Origin: Saprolegnia diclina VS20
Lineage: Eukaryota > Oomycota > Saprolegniomycetes > Saprolegniales > Saprolegniaceae
Assembly: GCF_000281045.1 (NCBI RefSeq)
Contig: NW_008246118.1
Span: 129,850-193,849, forward strand
Length of the DNA stretch: 64,000 bases
Direction of reading: 5' to 3'
The notes below the pieces were generated by a model that did no database searches, had not been told where the DNA came from, and saw nothing but the letters and a program-made list of their open reading frames with translations. This document shows positions 31,133-42,385 of the stretch, piece after piece (the first letter of the stretch is position 1; the number at the start of each line of letters is the position of its first letter). A program made the position numbers and the translations under genes.

Positions 31133-32629
31133 TTATATACGAAACCCGCCGGCCGGGAGGAGGTCGATGTTCTTGGCCTTCATCGCTTGCTTGAGTGGGA
31201 AGGTATTCTTGACGCCTCTGGCTTCGGCGGCCGCAAGCACCTGTGACGCGTACTGCGTATAGAGCTCTTGCTCGGTCGACTGGGAGATCTTGATGGTTTC
31301 TTCGGCCAAAATCTGCGCCGCCCGCTCCTCCTAGCATAGCAATTACGCTATGTGGCATGGTGTAGGTAGCGGGAGGTACCATGTCGAGGCTCCGCTTGGC
31401 GTGCGCCTGCGTCTGCTGCAGCGCTGCGAGCTTCATGTTGTCCAGTCGGCGCTCGTTCTCTTCGTGAACCAACGCTTGCTCGACACTGCGGTTGTACTCG
31501 GCCCACTGCATCATTTGCTCTTTTGCGGCCGCGCGCTCCTCCTCTTTGGCCCGCGCCTTCTCGCTCAGCTGGTGCGCGCGGCTGTGGTCGATGGCGCGCT
31601 TCTGCGCAGCGCGGCGGTCGGCTCGGTGCTTGAGCTCCGTGTCTTCCTTGAGTCGCACCTCCTTCTTCTGGTTTTCGAGCCGCGCCTCGGACTTTTGCTC
31701 GACCTTGAGCAAGTTCGCCGTCGCCTACAAGGATCTTTCGAGAGGTCTATCGTGAAATTTAAGAAACGTACGAGGTCGATCATCCGCATCTTTTGCGCCG
31801 TCTTGCGCTCCTCTTTTTGGCGCTGCAACGCCTCGCGCTTGGCGACTCGCGCCTCCTTCTTCTGCGCGTCTTCTTCGCGCTTGAGGTCCTCTTGGTACTC
31901 GAGCTCCTTTTCCCGCGCCCGCAATGCCTTGAGGCGCTCGTTGGCGAGTCGCGTGTCTTCGGAAGCTTGTTTCGACTTGCGCTTCCGCGCCGCCTCGGCC
32001 TCGTCTTCGTCGCGGTTGTCCTGCTCGGCCTTGGCCTTGATCCGCTCGCCGTCTCGCTTTTCTTCGCGGAGCGTCGCGATAAAGTTGGTTTTGTACTCGT
32101 CGAGCTGGGTCTTCTGGATGGCCGCCAGCGCGAGCGACTGGGCGTGGCGCCGGGCCTCGTCGGCCGCCTTCTTGGCGTCCGCGTCTGCGAGCTGCGTGCG
32201 CTCGAGCGCGATCCATTGGTCTTCGACGCGCTTGTCCATGGCAGCGAGCGCCGCTTTCTCAGCGAGTTGAAACTCACGGTCGGCGAGCACATCATTGAGC
32301 AGCTCTTTCGACCGCAGCGTCTTCATCTTGTCGGTTTGCTCGTACAAGAGCCGGTTGGCGCGCTCGATCTGGCGCGTCCGCGCTTCTATCTGAAGGCGCG
32401 CCTCTTCCATGTCGACCTTGCGGCGCTCGTCCTCTTCGCGGTCTTCCTTGTCCTTTTTCCAGTTCTCCTTCTTGCGCCGCATGGCCTCGAGCGTGTTGGG
32501 CCACTTGTTGGTGCGCGTCTGAGAGAGCTCGCGCAGCTGCGCGCGCTTCGCCTCGCGGTTGGTCACCTCGGGCTCGGACACATTGCGCAGGATCCGCGCC
32601 AGGTCCGCCTCCGTGATCGTCACCGGCAT
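31133..32629 (-). CDS. CFAP210/CCDC173-like flagellar coiled-coil protein
   Basis: Exons 31772-32629, 31380-31724 and 31133-31330 give 466 residues, nearly all alpha-helical and charged. The N-terminal third, with NTLEAMRRKKENWKKDKEDR, VDMEEARLQIEARTRQIERAN, LLYEQTDKMKTLRSKELLND and VLADREFQL, matches the conserved start of CFAP210 (CCDC173), a microtubule inner protein of ciliary doublets with a trichohyalin-plectin-homology layout. The C-terminus (VKNTFPLKQAMKAKNIDLLPAGGFRI) is also typical. It should strengthen the doublets of zoospore flagella. Introns are 47 and 49 nt; the second junction reads SLDM|EERAAQ. An ATTGGC box (32685-32690) lies about 55 nt upstream of the ATG. Confidence 0.85.
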
Positions 32630-33131
32630 CGCGGTTGTGCGAGTGACCTAAAATTAGCGATCTAAAGTGGATTCGCGCAAGGCCATTGGCGCAAACGCTC
32701 CGTCCTGGGCCAATCGGACGGCAACGTGACTGAAATGACGCTGTATTTTGACCAATCCACGGGCACGTAGGCGTTTCGAGCATCGACCTGCACATGCTGG
32801 ACCGTCCCTGCCAGGCAACGTATTAGCTATAGTGGCTGAACGCTCGATTCTCGACTACGACGTGACTCCTCTTTGTTCAACAACTACGGTAGCTGCGACT
32901 ACTCCTGCGACTAGATCCATAGGCCAAAATATTCTAGTAGCATGCTGCTTGACGACACCATGTCACCATGAGCAAAGGTGCTTCCGTAGCGACGGTGTAC
33001 GCTAGCCAGGGCAAAAGGCATTTGATGGCTGGACTGCTGCTACCAACATGTGATACATCATGAACGTATTTGGCGGTCGACGGATTTAGTGTTGACCGTA
33101 GCCCGTTTCAGCTTGAAAGTTGCATGCGACG
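32630..33131. promoter_or_regulatory. divergent promoter region, CFAP210 / IQ-B-box genes
   Basis: About 500 nt with no gene. Three CCAAT-type sites fall close to the CFAP210 start: GCCATTGGC (32682-32690, itself nearly palindromic), GGGCCAATCGG (near 32707-32717) and GACCAATCC (near 32750). Nothing else was recognised. Confidence 0.45.
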
Positions 33132-35983
33132 ATGATGCTCTTTGGCGGCCGCCTCTCGGGCGTCAAGCCACCCCGGGAGCCAACGCCCGAGGTGCCATCG
33201 CCAGTTGCTATCGCACCGGCGCTGCCGACGCCCCATACGGACCTCATTGCGCGGCTCACCGACCATGAATTACGCCTCTTAGATGAGCTCGACCGCACGC
33301 GCCTCAAGCTCGAAACCGAGATGAAGCTCAAAGACAAAGACAGGCGGCGGAAGCCGTCGACCAACCAGCATGAGCTGCCCGTGAAAGACCGACTGGACAT
33401 GCTTCCGATCTTGACCAACACGGGCGACACGCCGTTCGAGGTCGGGCTTCACAAGGGCGCGCACGTTCTACCAGTGTTCCGACTGCCACCCGTGCATCGC
33501 GCAGTAACACCAAGCGCACCGCCGTCCGTCCTTGCAGCCAGTGACGTTGCTGATGACAGCGAGACGCCGTCGCACGTACTCGCAGACGACGAGCGCGCGG
33601 CAGCGATGGAGGCGCTTGGGTTGACGCCCGAAGAGTTTGATGCGCTCGAGCAAACTGCGTCCTTGTCCTCGTCCTCACCGAGTCCGATCGTGTCCAAGGC
33701 TATGACAGTGGCGCGACGCCAGCGAGCCAAGTTGCCGCTGCTGCACAAGCACAAGCGCCGTGGCCGTGAGACGCGCGAGACGCTGCAGAGTGAGCTCACA
33801 GCCGCCTTGCGACGGGTGCAGTCGTTCACAACGCTCGTCAAGCAGGACCTCGTGCACGCTCAGCAAATCTGCCCCGTCCAGAGCATCCGCGGCGAGGTCT
33901 GTCACTTCGTCTTGTCGTTCAACACGCTTTACATCGCGCCGTCTAGCTCTTTGTGAAAAAGTGGGGGCTCGCCAAGATCAACGCCATCTGCACACAGCTG
34001 CTCCACGCCAAGATGCAAGCTGCGTTCGTCCGGTCGCTATTCCATCGTTGCCGCCAAGGCTTAATGGGAGGGGCTAGGTGGGTGACGGTCTCGGCGTTCC
34101 TCAAGCAGCAGCAAGCCCGTACGGTGCTCCTTCAGTTCAAAGGCTCCCGCCGCCTCGACCTCTTCTTCACCAATTGGACGCGGCGTCGCGTCGCCAACGC
34201 GTGGGCAACGTGGATCGCCGTGCTACACGCCGAAGACGCGCAGCTCCAAGCCGAACAGGAAGCTGACGCCGTCCTCGTCCTGCAACGCGCGTGGCGGTAC
34301 AGCATACACCTTCGATCACTTCACTTCTTATGCATATGAGTAGCAACTACCACAGCCGGTTCCTCTACAACGCCTTCCGCGCCGAGCGCAAGCGCCGCAA
34401 GCGACACCACGCAGCGTGCAAGATCCAGGCCTTTGCCCGCGGCGCCTACGCGCGCGCGAACTCCAAGCAGCTCGTGCGCACGATGCGCGAGAACATGGCC
34501 GCGACGGCGCTGCAGGCCCGGGCGCGGGGCTTTCTACTGCGCAAATCACTCCATGCGGCGCAGGCGGCGCGGGCTCAATTCCGCGCCGCGCGCCAGATAC
34601 AGGCGCTGGCGCGTGGCCGTCAAGCGCGGGCCCGCGCCCGCGCCATCCATGTGCACCGAACACGGGTCGCAGCCGCGCGTATCCTCCAGCGACGGTACCG
34701 CGGGCGACTGCACAAGGTCAAGTACATTCGCGCCATGATCGAGCGCGAGCAGCGGCGCCACGTCATTCGTATCCAGGTACCGATTTGGGTCCTGGCGCAA
34801 AGCCCCAATGACGGCAATGGCTAGCGCATCTACCGCGGGTTTGCAGCCCGGCTCTATGTGCGCGAGATGCGCGAGCGCCGGCGACTGCACCTGCAGCTCC
34901 AGCACGCATCTGCGCTCAAGCTCCAAGCCGTGTACCGCGGGCATCGGTACCGCCTCCTTGTCAGCGATGTTGAGAACACAATCGCTTGTATAGCGGTCGG
35001 CTCGCGACGCAGTTTCAATCGGAAGCGCGTGCAGCCGTGCGTAGCCGCCAAGCAAAAGCGGCCACGCGCATCCAGGCGCTGTATCGCCAGCGCCAGGCCG
35101 CGCGGGTCGTGGCAGCGCAGAAAGCCGCTCGCCTCGAGAAATTTGTGGCGCAGGCGCGCGAGTGGACGCAGTTTTGGTCCGACGATGCGGGCGCCTTCTT
35201 CTTCTACCACAACAGCGTACGCTCGAAATCTCGTCTGCGGTTCGGTTGCAACGCGGTGTCTAGACGGGCGACGCGATCTGGGAGCCACCCGAAGGCGGGT
35301 ACACCAAGGCCGACGGCCGCGACCTCGTGCTCCAGGACGGCCGCGTCCTTTTAGATCCCGCGATCGCGGCGCAGGAAGCCGCGGCCCAAGAAGCCCAAGC
35401 GCTCCTCGAGCTCGAATTGCAGCGCGCGGCCGAGGAGGCCGAGCTCGATGATGCGCTTTGCGTCGAGTGTGACAACGCCGACGCGTCACGTCGCTGCACG
35501 CAGTGCGAAGACGTGTTTTGCGACGCATGTTATGACCGGACGCACGGTGGTGGGAAGCGAGCGCTCCACACGTGGACGGCGATGGGGCCCACGAAATGCG
35601 TCGAGTGCGAGAAGCTCAAGGCGACGCGGTGGTGCGACGCGTGCGGCGACCCGTACTGCCTCGGCTGCTACAACATCATCCACGCCAAAGGCAAGAAGGC
35701 GGCCCACGCGTGGATCGACATGGGCACGTACAAGCGGCAGCAAGCCAACGAGAAGCAGAGCGCGCTCGTTCTCGCGATGCTGCAGCAGCAAGCCGGCGGC
35801 ATGGTCGAGGACCCGCAGATGTACAACGAGTACCTCCAGTCGGCCGATTACGCCTATGTTAACCAAGGCATTGCCCACGGCGCGAGCAATGACGACGACC
35901 CATGGATGACGGCTGTCGATGAGACGACTGGCCAAACGTACTACTACAATAGCATCACGGGCGAGACGCAGTGGGCCACCTAG
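33132..35983 (+). CDS. IQ-motif / WW / tandem B-box protein
   Basis: Seven exons (33132-33896, 33947-34032, 34078-34296, 34344-34776, 34825-34946, 34994-35216, 35264-35983) give 855 residues. After a disordered N-terminus, a long array of IQ-like calmodulin-binding helices follows (AACKIQAFARGAYARANSK, AATALQARARGFLLRK, ARQIQALARGRQAR, AARILQRRYRGRLHK, ALKLQAVYRGHRY, ATRIQALYRQRQAARV). Then come a WW-like segment (EWTQFWSDDAGAFFFYHNSTGDAIWEPP), two B-box-like Cys/His zinc modules (LCVECDNADASRRCTQCEDVFC and KCVECEKLKATRWCDACGDPYC), and a C-terminal WW (WMTAVDETTGQTYYYNS...TQW). It looks like a calmodulin-regulated scaffold. The 45-nt intron 34033-34077 is stop-free and in frame, so it is less certain than the others. 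Confidence 0.75.
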
Positions 35984-36017
35984 CGTCGCGAAGCCTTTGG
36001 TAGCTAATACTCTTATT

Positions 36018-36144
36018 CAGTCGGCCAATCAGTCAGTCAGTCAATCAGTCAGTCAGTCAAACAGTCAGTCAGTCAATCCGTCAGTCAGTCAATCCGTCAA
36101 TCAGTCAGTCAGTCAGTCAGTCAGTAGTCAATCAGTCAGTCAGT
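36018..36144. repeat. (CAGT)n microsatellite with interruptions
   Basis: About 127 nt of tetranucleotide CAGT/AGTC units, interrupted by CAAT and CCGT variants that give a higher-order pattern of three CAGT units plus a CAAT. It lies just after the stop of the IQ/B-box gene, between convergent genes, so it probably falls in a 3' UTR. Confidence 0.95.
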
Positions 36145-36331
36145 GTATGTTTGCGTTTGACAAGTGACGTCAGAGCGAGACGATGGAGGTTGCTTGAGGT
36201 ACACGTAATGGGACGCATCAGCAACACAAGCACATCACTGCCCGTGACCATGTGCCTCATCAACAACAACGTTATTCATGCAAGCTATCCATGTTGAAAG
36301 CTCGTCAAGTTCTTGTCGCGACAAGTTGAAA

Positions 36332-38577
36332 TTACTGTGCACGACCGACTTCGAGAAATTTACAGTCGAGGGCGAGCTCGGGGCCAAGCGTGACGCCCGG
36401 AAGAATGTGGCGCTCGAGCTCACCGCCTTCTTCAAAGTTGCCGGGCCAGTAAAAGCTCGGTGGCACGTCCTTCTGGAGCCACCCCACGTGCATGAGCGCG
36501 GCCGCGACGAGCTCGGAGCAAAAGTATTTGGTCGTTTTCTCTTCCTTTTCGACTTTGGACCGGTTGAGGATGCCAAAGATGCTGTACGCGTTGCCTTCGA
36601 CGCCGAGCACAAACTCTTGGATCTTGGCGAGCGTCGTCGGCGACCGATGCGCGAGCACCCGGCGCGCGACAATGGCGTTTGTGACCTCGCGCCCGTACGC
36701 CTGCAGTCGCGCTTTCTATTTAGTTGAGCATGACTCTCCTAGTTCAATCTGTGACTAAACGCTCACGAGCGCATAGACTTGGATGCCTTCGCCAGTCGCC
36801 TCGAGGAGCGAGAGCAGCGGCGGCGTCGACCCTGGCACAACGATCGCGGCGTGGTCGTACCGCGCACCGGTAATCTACGTACACGCATGCGGTGCCAGCT
36901 TGGTGCGACCGGCGACGCTACCTATACCAAGAGACATGTGAGTGATCGGCCGTGGAAGCGACACAAGACGACCTTGCGCTGCACTTTGCTCGCACCAAAG
37001 CGCGTCTTGAAGAGGATAATGTCGCCGTAGCTCAAGCACGCGTGGACGGCCGAGACATGCAAGACGCTTCGGACAACCTCGCGGTTCCGGGCCATCGAGA
37101 CCACTACAACGCGCGCCGACGAAGAAAGTAGAAGGCATCGAGGCAGAGATAATACCACCGAGAAACGTCATGACGTGGACGTTTTGTGCGAGGCCGGGCA
37201 GCGCGACAACGTCTTGGAGGTACGCCTGCAGCTTGCGCTGGCGCTTGCTGACGAACGAGCCTTTCTTGGGCGTGATCGCCTTCTTCTTTGGCAGGGGCGG
37301 AAGGTACGCGCGGTAGGGCGCCACGTCATTTTTGATTGCGTCATCCAGCGCGAGAAAGTCCTGAAACCGGTGGACGACTGTCCACTTGACGTCGTTGTAC
37401 TCGACTTGGATCGTGTACGTCTACGCAATGTATACATAGTCGGGCGAGGAAGATTAGGGTTGACGGCATACCGTGTAGAGCTTTTGCGAGAGGTCGCTGA
37501 CCTTGTTGGCGTTGCCCGTGATCTCGACCTGGAGCGGTGGCGGCGGCATGGCTTGCACGGGGCGGAGCGAGAGATGCACCGTCTCGGACGCAGTCTCGAG
37601 CTTCATGTCGAGGTAGTAGCACAGCGGTTTATCTTCGTTGCGCAGCCACACGTCTAGAACAACAGGGTGTTTGCATCAACTTGATACATTCCTCATGGTC
37701 GACCGACCGCGTATCGCATCCGGCAAGACGAGCACGAACGAGGTGGCGTCGTCTTGGGTGAGGTCGCGCAGTGTCGCGTCGGCGGCGATCACGTCCGCCT
37801 GCGCTGCGTCAGTTCACGGCGACAGACGGAACGTACGTCGAGGCTGTGTACAATCTTGTGCTTGAGCTTCCCGAGTGCCTCCTTCTTGAGCGCATCGACG
37901 TGCGTGGTTCTCAAGCTGTCGTCGTCGAGCGCAATGGGTGCGACGAAGCTATATCCGCGCATGTGAATGCTTCCCAATGCCAGAAAGAGCGTCGTACCGG
38001 CCGTGCGCCCTCGTCTCCATCTCGACGTGCACGATCGTCAGAATGCGCGGCCGGTCCCGCACAGGGCGCTGGGCGCATGTATATGGGTGAAACTGAGTGT
38101 GGAGGAAGCTACCTTGGGCCCTACGACGAGTTTCTTGAGGCTCGCGGGCAGATCGTCCGTCTCCGAGAGGCTGTCGTCGTCGGCCGACGAGTGCGCTTCC
38201 GAGTCGCTGTCGGCAAACCGCACAAAGGCTGGCGGGTCCGGCATCGGCGAGTGCGCCGCTTGGAAGAGAAGCTTGCCATTCTCCGCGAGGTACGCGCGCT
38301 TGGCATCCACGAGGCACCGGATCCAGCCATCGCGCTCGTCTTGTGAGGCCACGCAGGCGTCGATGGCGGCGCTGCCAGCGACGGTAATGCGAAACACCCA
38401 CGGGCTCGGGCCGCCGAGGCCAGGCTCAACGCGCACGACTTGCTTGGTCGCGAGCCAGAGAGCCTGCGTGTGGTCGACCACGCGGTCAGCGTACATCTTG
38501 ACCCAGCAACGCTGCCACTCGGCGTGGCCATCGCGTCGGTACACGAGCTCGCCACGGCGCAGCACGACGTCGGCCAT
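36332..38577 (-). CDS. PH - PX - permuted papain-fold (NlpC/LRAT-like) protein
   Basis: Nine exons (38113-38577, 37998-38068, 37837-37948, 37708-37798, 37472-37653, 37159-37420, 36973-37103, 36761-36874, 36332-36715) give 603 residues. Residues 1-95 form a PH domain (VLRRGELVYRRDGHAEWQRCWVKMY...ERDGWIRCLVDAK). About 305-395 is a PX domain (YTIQVEYNDVKWTVVHRFQDF, LPPLPKKK, RQRKLQAYLQDV). From about 415, YGDIILFKT, RYDHAAIVV (H446) and YFCSELVAAAL (C542) give the His-then-Cys order of permuted papain-fold proteins (YiiX/LRAT group), whose members act on lipids or peptides. The whole suggests a lipid-directed hydrolase or acyltransferase on endosomes. The 98-nt intron (36875-36972) is the longest in the gene and could hide a small exon. 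Confidence 0.7.
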
Positions 38578-39105
38578 GACCGAGATCTTGTTGGGTCTTT
38601 TTAGTCAGCCTCGCACCCACGACCGCAACATTACAATCCCACTTGAACAAGGTGCCAACAGTTGGTCATATAATAATAATAATTGCACAGCAATAAATAA
38701 TAAAATATGGTACCCACCGCCACCGACACCGTCGCATCTCCGAATAGCAGGCGTCCTCGCTTGCTCGCCCTTGGGCAGCCCAAGCGGCTGGAGACATACC
38801 CGCCATCGCCCAAGGTCCAAGGTCCACAGGCTCGATCGCGTCTCTACTAGCGCCATACGGATACGATGCAGCAAACGAGCAGTGGTTTGCACAGGAGCTC
38901 CTACACATTTTGGTCGTCACGCATTTTGATTGGAGAGAACGCGTTCTATTTGGGCAATGGGCGCGATACGATTGGCTGAAAAGTTGCGTTTGTTCAGTGC
39001 GTCGCCAGATTGGGCGAGGGATCCATCCGGACGACCACGTGGTCTTTAGGAAGTGACGCAGCTGGTCGTGGCCGTCGGTCATTTGGAGTCGAGGGCCAAG
39101 GAAGG
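38578..39105. promoter_or_regulatory. divergent promoter region, PH-PX gene / PAS-MAPK gene
   Basis: About 530 nt, no gene. A TAATAATAATAATTG microsatellite-like AT tract occurs near 38668-38703. An ATTGGCTGAAAAG element (38970-38982) lies about 125 nt upstream of the PAS-MAPK ATG, the best-placed example of the CCAAT-type element seen across this window. Confidence 0.45.
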
Positions 39106-41211
39106 ATGAACTACCACCCGCAGGGCGCCGCGCCGCCGCCGATGGTCCATGGCCCGCCACGGACCATGATGCCAAGCAATGCTCCGCAAGGCGTCGCCGT
39201 CATGAACGGTACCGTGCGCAAGCTCCTGCGCCAGACCATGGGCGACCAGATCGAGTACGTCACGTCCATCCCGCAAGTCCGCTCCTTTGTCGCGGCTGTC
39301 GACTCGTTCTGCCAGACGACCGAGAGTCTCGCCTCGCTCGGCAAGTCGCTCTACGCGTCGGGCTCGGTCGTCTTTGTCGTCGACAAGAGCATGCGCGTGA
39401 TCCTCTGGAACGACACGGCGGTTGCGCTTACGGGCTTTACGCGGGATGAAGTCGCGGGCCGCAACTTCCTCGACCTCCCGGGCCTCGTGCCCGTCTCGTC
39501 CAGCTCGATGCTCGAGCAAGCGCTCTTTAGCTTTATGGACGGCGCCAACGGCTCGCGCGCGCCGCTTGAGGTCTCGCTGTTCGCCAAAGCCGGCCACGAG
39601 CTGCGCTTGCTCTGCGAATGCACACCGCTTGTCGGCAACCCTGCGGGGCCCGGTATGCTCGTCGTCGCCCAAGACCTCGCCATGTACGACAACGTCAAGA
39701 CGCAGCGCGAAATGGCGGCCCTCGCCGAGACGCCTGCGCTGCATGCGATGCCCTCGGCCGCCCAACAAGGTAGCCACCGTACGAATTCCTTCTCATTCAG
39801 CAACGTCCATTAGCGCCGCCGACGAACCCGATCGTCGCCCGCAACCCGAACCCAGGCCGAGGCACGTCGGCGCTCACAGGCTGGGACGAGATTGCTCCAC
39901 ACTACCAGATCGAGACGGTCCTCGGCCAAGGCAGCTACGGCCAAGTCGTGCGCTGCAAGCACCTGGTACCACACCAAGCTCTACGACCTCGTTCTTAGCC
40001 TCTCTCATGCTGTCTTCGTAGCCGACAGGGGACGTGGTCGCGATCAAGAAGATTCAAAATGTCTTTTCCGACCCGATTGATGCCAAGCGCATTCTGCGCG
40101 AGCTCTGCATCCTTCGGCAGCTCAAGCACCGCAACATTGTCCAGGTACGTGGTTTGAGACAGGGCGACGTTTCTAGTCTTTGTACTAGATTCGCGAAATT
40201 CTGTGTCCGTCGGATCTGACGTCGTTCCAGAACCTCTACGTTGTGTTTGAGTTTCTCCCGTCCGACTTGGAGAAGCTACTGCATTCGCCGCAGTTTTTAA
40301 CCGCCGAGCACATTCGCTGGCTTCTGCTGGACCTGCTCAAGGCGCTCAAGTACATGCACTCGGCGTCGATCGTCCACCGCGACCTCAAGCCCGCCAACGT
40401 GCTCCTCAACCTCTCGCCTGTCGCGATCAAGATTTGCGACTTTGGCCTGGCTCGTACGATTGCAAACCCAACGTCGATTCCGGCATCGTCAACGTCGTCG
40501 ACCTCGAAGCGCAAGCGTGATGCAAGTCCGACGGGCGCCGCGGCCAAGAAGAAGATCCAGCGACAGCTCACGGAGCACGTGGTCACGCGATGGTACCGTG
40601 CGCCCGAGATCATCTTCCGGGACCACGACTACTCGACCGGCATCGACGTGTGGAGCGTCGGCTGCATCTTTGCCGAGCTGCTCTCGATGCAAAAGACGTC
40701 GGTGCCATCGCACTTCAACCGCGAGCCGCTGTTTCCGGGCGTGAGCTGCTTCCCGCTGAGTCCTGGTGCGAGCCAGATGGCGCTGCCCCAAGACAGCCAA
40801 GACCAGCTCAACACGATTCTACGTGTGCTCGGGAGCATGGCCGACGACGACATCGCCGAGGTCGCTGACCCGGACGTGCGTTTCTACCTCCGGTCGCTCC
40901 CGCATCAGTCGCCCAAGAGCTTCTCCGAGCTGTACCCGGGCGCCGAGCCCGACGCGATCGACCTCTTGCACAAGATGCTGCACATGAACCCGCGCAAGCG
41001 AGCGAGTGTTGAGGACGCACTCAACCACCCGTACCTCGGGAGCATTCGATCGATCGAAGAAGAGGACGTGATTGCTGCGTACGGCATTGAACTCGAGTTT
41101 GATCTGCGCCCAGGCACGCTCTCGATCGCCGACATCCGCAAGCTCATGGCCGCCGAGATCGGCTACTACCACCCGCAGACGCAGCAGCCCAACACCCGGG
41201 CGCGCCACTAA
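39106..41211 (+). CDS. PAS-domain MAP kinase with TEH activation motif
   Basis: Exons 39106-39769, 39814-39965, 40022-40144 and 40189-41211 give 653 residues. Residues about 85-205 form a PAS domain (SGSVVFVVDKSMRVILWNDTAVALTGF, EVAGRNFLDL). The kinase domain starts near 250: GQGSYGQVV, VAIKK (K281), HRDLKPAN (D378), DFGLA (D397), TRWYRAPE, IDVWSVGCIFAELL. The activation loop reads T441-E442-H443, where MAPKs have TEY or TDY, so the phosphotyrosine is replaced. A 30-residue basic/Ser insert (SSTSSTSKRKRD...) sits between DFG and TEH. The MAPK insert and C-lobe (NTILRVLG, LLHKMLHMNPRKRASVEDALNHPYL) are otherwise typical. The acceptor at 40188 restores IREILCPSDLTSFQNLYVVFE. Probably a sensor-coupled MAPK. 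Confidence 0.88.
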
Positions 41212-41581
41212 GAATCATCACCATCATCCGCTCGCTCGCCTCATCGACCGAAGACGCTGTCGCGCAGGATATCTAAACCGTACAACCCTACACCGTCCAC
41301 GCCTGTCTCTACCTCGTCTCGTCGATTCTTCCTAGTACGATGAACCTCGTCCTCGAGCTTTGCATGAAAGCCAGGGTATAGAGCTGTACATAAGCCAACG
41401 GCGGCAGCACAGGACAGAGTCTCGATAGGCCATGCTGACGAGTCCGACGTGGCATTTCTGCATCCCGTGTCGATGGGTCACGAACCGGTCTCCAGAGTCT
41501 TCGTAGTATCTGGGAGGACAATGGTGTACATTGGCTGCAGAGATAAAGAAGAGGAAGGGGATAAATTGACAGGGGGAAGGC
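41212..41581. other. intergenic region between convergent genes
   Basis: About 370 nt between the stop codons of the PAS-MAPK and the membrane protein gene. It should hold two 3' UTRs. No recognisable signal or repeat was seen. Confidence 0.35.
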
Positions 41582-42385
41582 TTAGACGACAAAGTGAAAG
41601 TGCATGAGCATGGTCGCGGCGGCGGCAGAGAGCACGACATGCGAGAGCGCGTTGTGGTTGAAATGCTTGGACGACGGCGAGACCGCGAGGCCCTGGATCA
41701 AGCCGGACGCGAGCTTGAGCGTGAGCACGAGGAGCTCGTGGACGACGCCGCGTTCGTACGCCATGACCGACATGACGCTGCCAAAGACCATGGCCGGGAG
41801 GAACCCGAGGAGCATGAAGGACGTGTTCATGTAGATGAAGGCGAAGATCGCGACGATCGAGTAGCCAGTGCCCGCGATCCAGATCGTGAGCTCGGACGAG
41901 CCGTCCGAGAGGTAGCGCGACGCGGCGAACGCGACAAGGCAAAAGTTGGTAAGCGTCGTAAAGCCGAGCACGAGGTGCCAGCTCCAGTCGATGATCGCAT
42001 CGACGGTCGGGCGCGTGACGTAGACGCCAAAGACGCGCTTCGAGCCCGACTCGGCGTCAAACACCTTCTTGGCCTTGAAGGCCACATGGTGGAGGAAGCC
42101 GCCGACGAGCGCGGTCGTGCCCATCGCGAAGAAGTAGAGCACATACCAGTGCGACTGCTCGTTGAGGTAGCTCGTCATGAACGTAAGGTACGCGATGAAG
42201 ATGAAGCACTGGATGGCGAGGATGTAGTCGGTGATGATGCACGCGGGCTGGCAGTCCCATTCCTCGCCGCCGAGGTTGAGGTACGCCCAGTTGATGGCGG
42301 CCTCGACGGGGTTGGGCTTGCTCATGGCAGCGGCCTCGGCGGGCTCGGGCGTCGGCGCCGGCCGGCGCTGGTGCAGCGTGGACAT
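41582..42385 (-). CDS. polytopic membrane protein (about seven segments), unassigned
   Basis: Single exon, 267 residues from the ATG at 42385 (the frame continues upstream, but codon bias drops there). After a hydrophilic start (RRPAPTPEPAE...), hydrophobic segments include YILAIQCFIFIAYLTFM, WYVLYFFAMGTTALVGGFL, WSWHLVLGFTTLTNFCLVAFA, IWIAGTGYSIVAIFAFIYM, LLGFLPAMVFGSVMSVMA and ALSHVVLSAAAATMLMHF. Histidines lie at segment ends (FLHHVAF, HFNHNALSH), a little like the metal-dependent CREST hydrolase superfamily (PAQR, alkaline ceramidase), but the diagnostic triad cannot be assigned. It could equally be a transporter or channel. No function is claimed. Confidence 0.75.
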   Translation of the reverse strand: MSTLHQRRPAPTPEPAEAAAMSKPNPVEAAINWAYLNLGGEEWDCQPACIITDYILAIQCFIFIAYLTFMTSYLNEQSHWYVLYFFAMGTTALVGGFLHHVAFKAKKVFDAESGSKRVFGVYVTRPTVDAIIDWSWHLVLGFTTLTNFCLVAFAASRYLSDGSSELTIWIAGTGYSIVAIFAFIYMNTSFMLLGFLPAMVFGSVMSVMAYERGVVHELLVLTLKLASGLIQGLAVSPSSKHFNHNALSHVVLSAAAATMLMHFHFVV

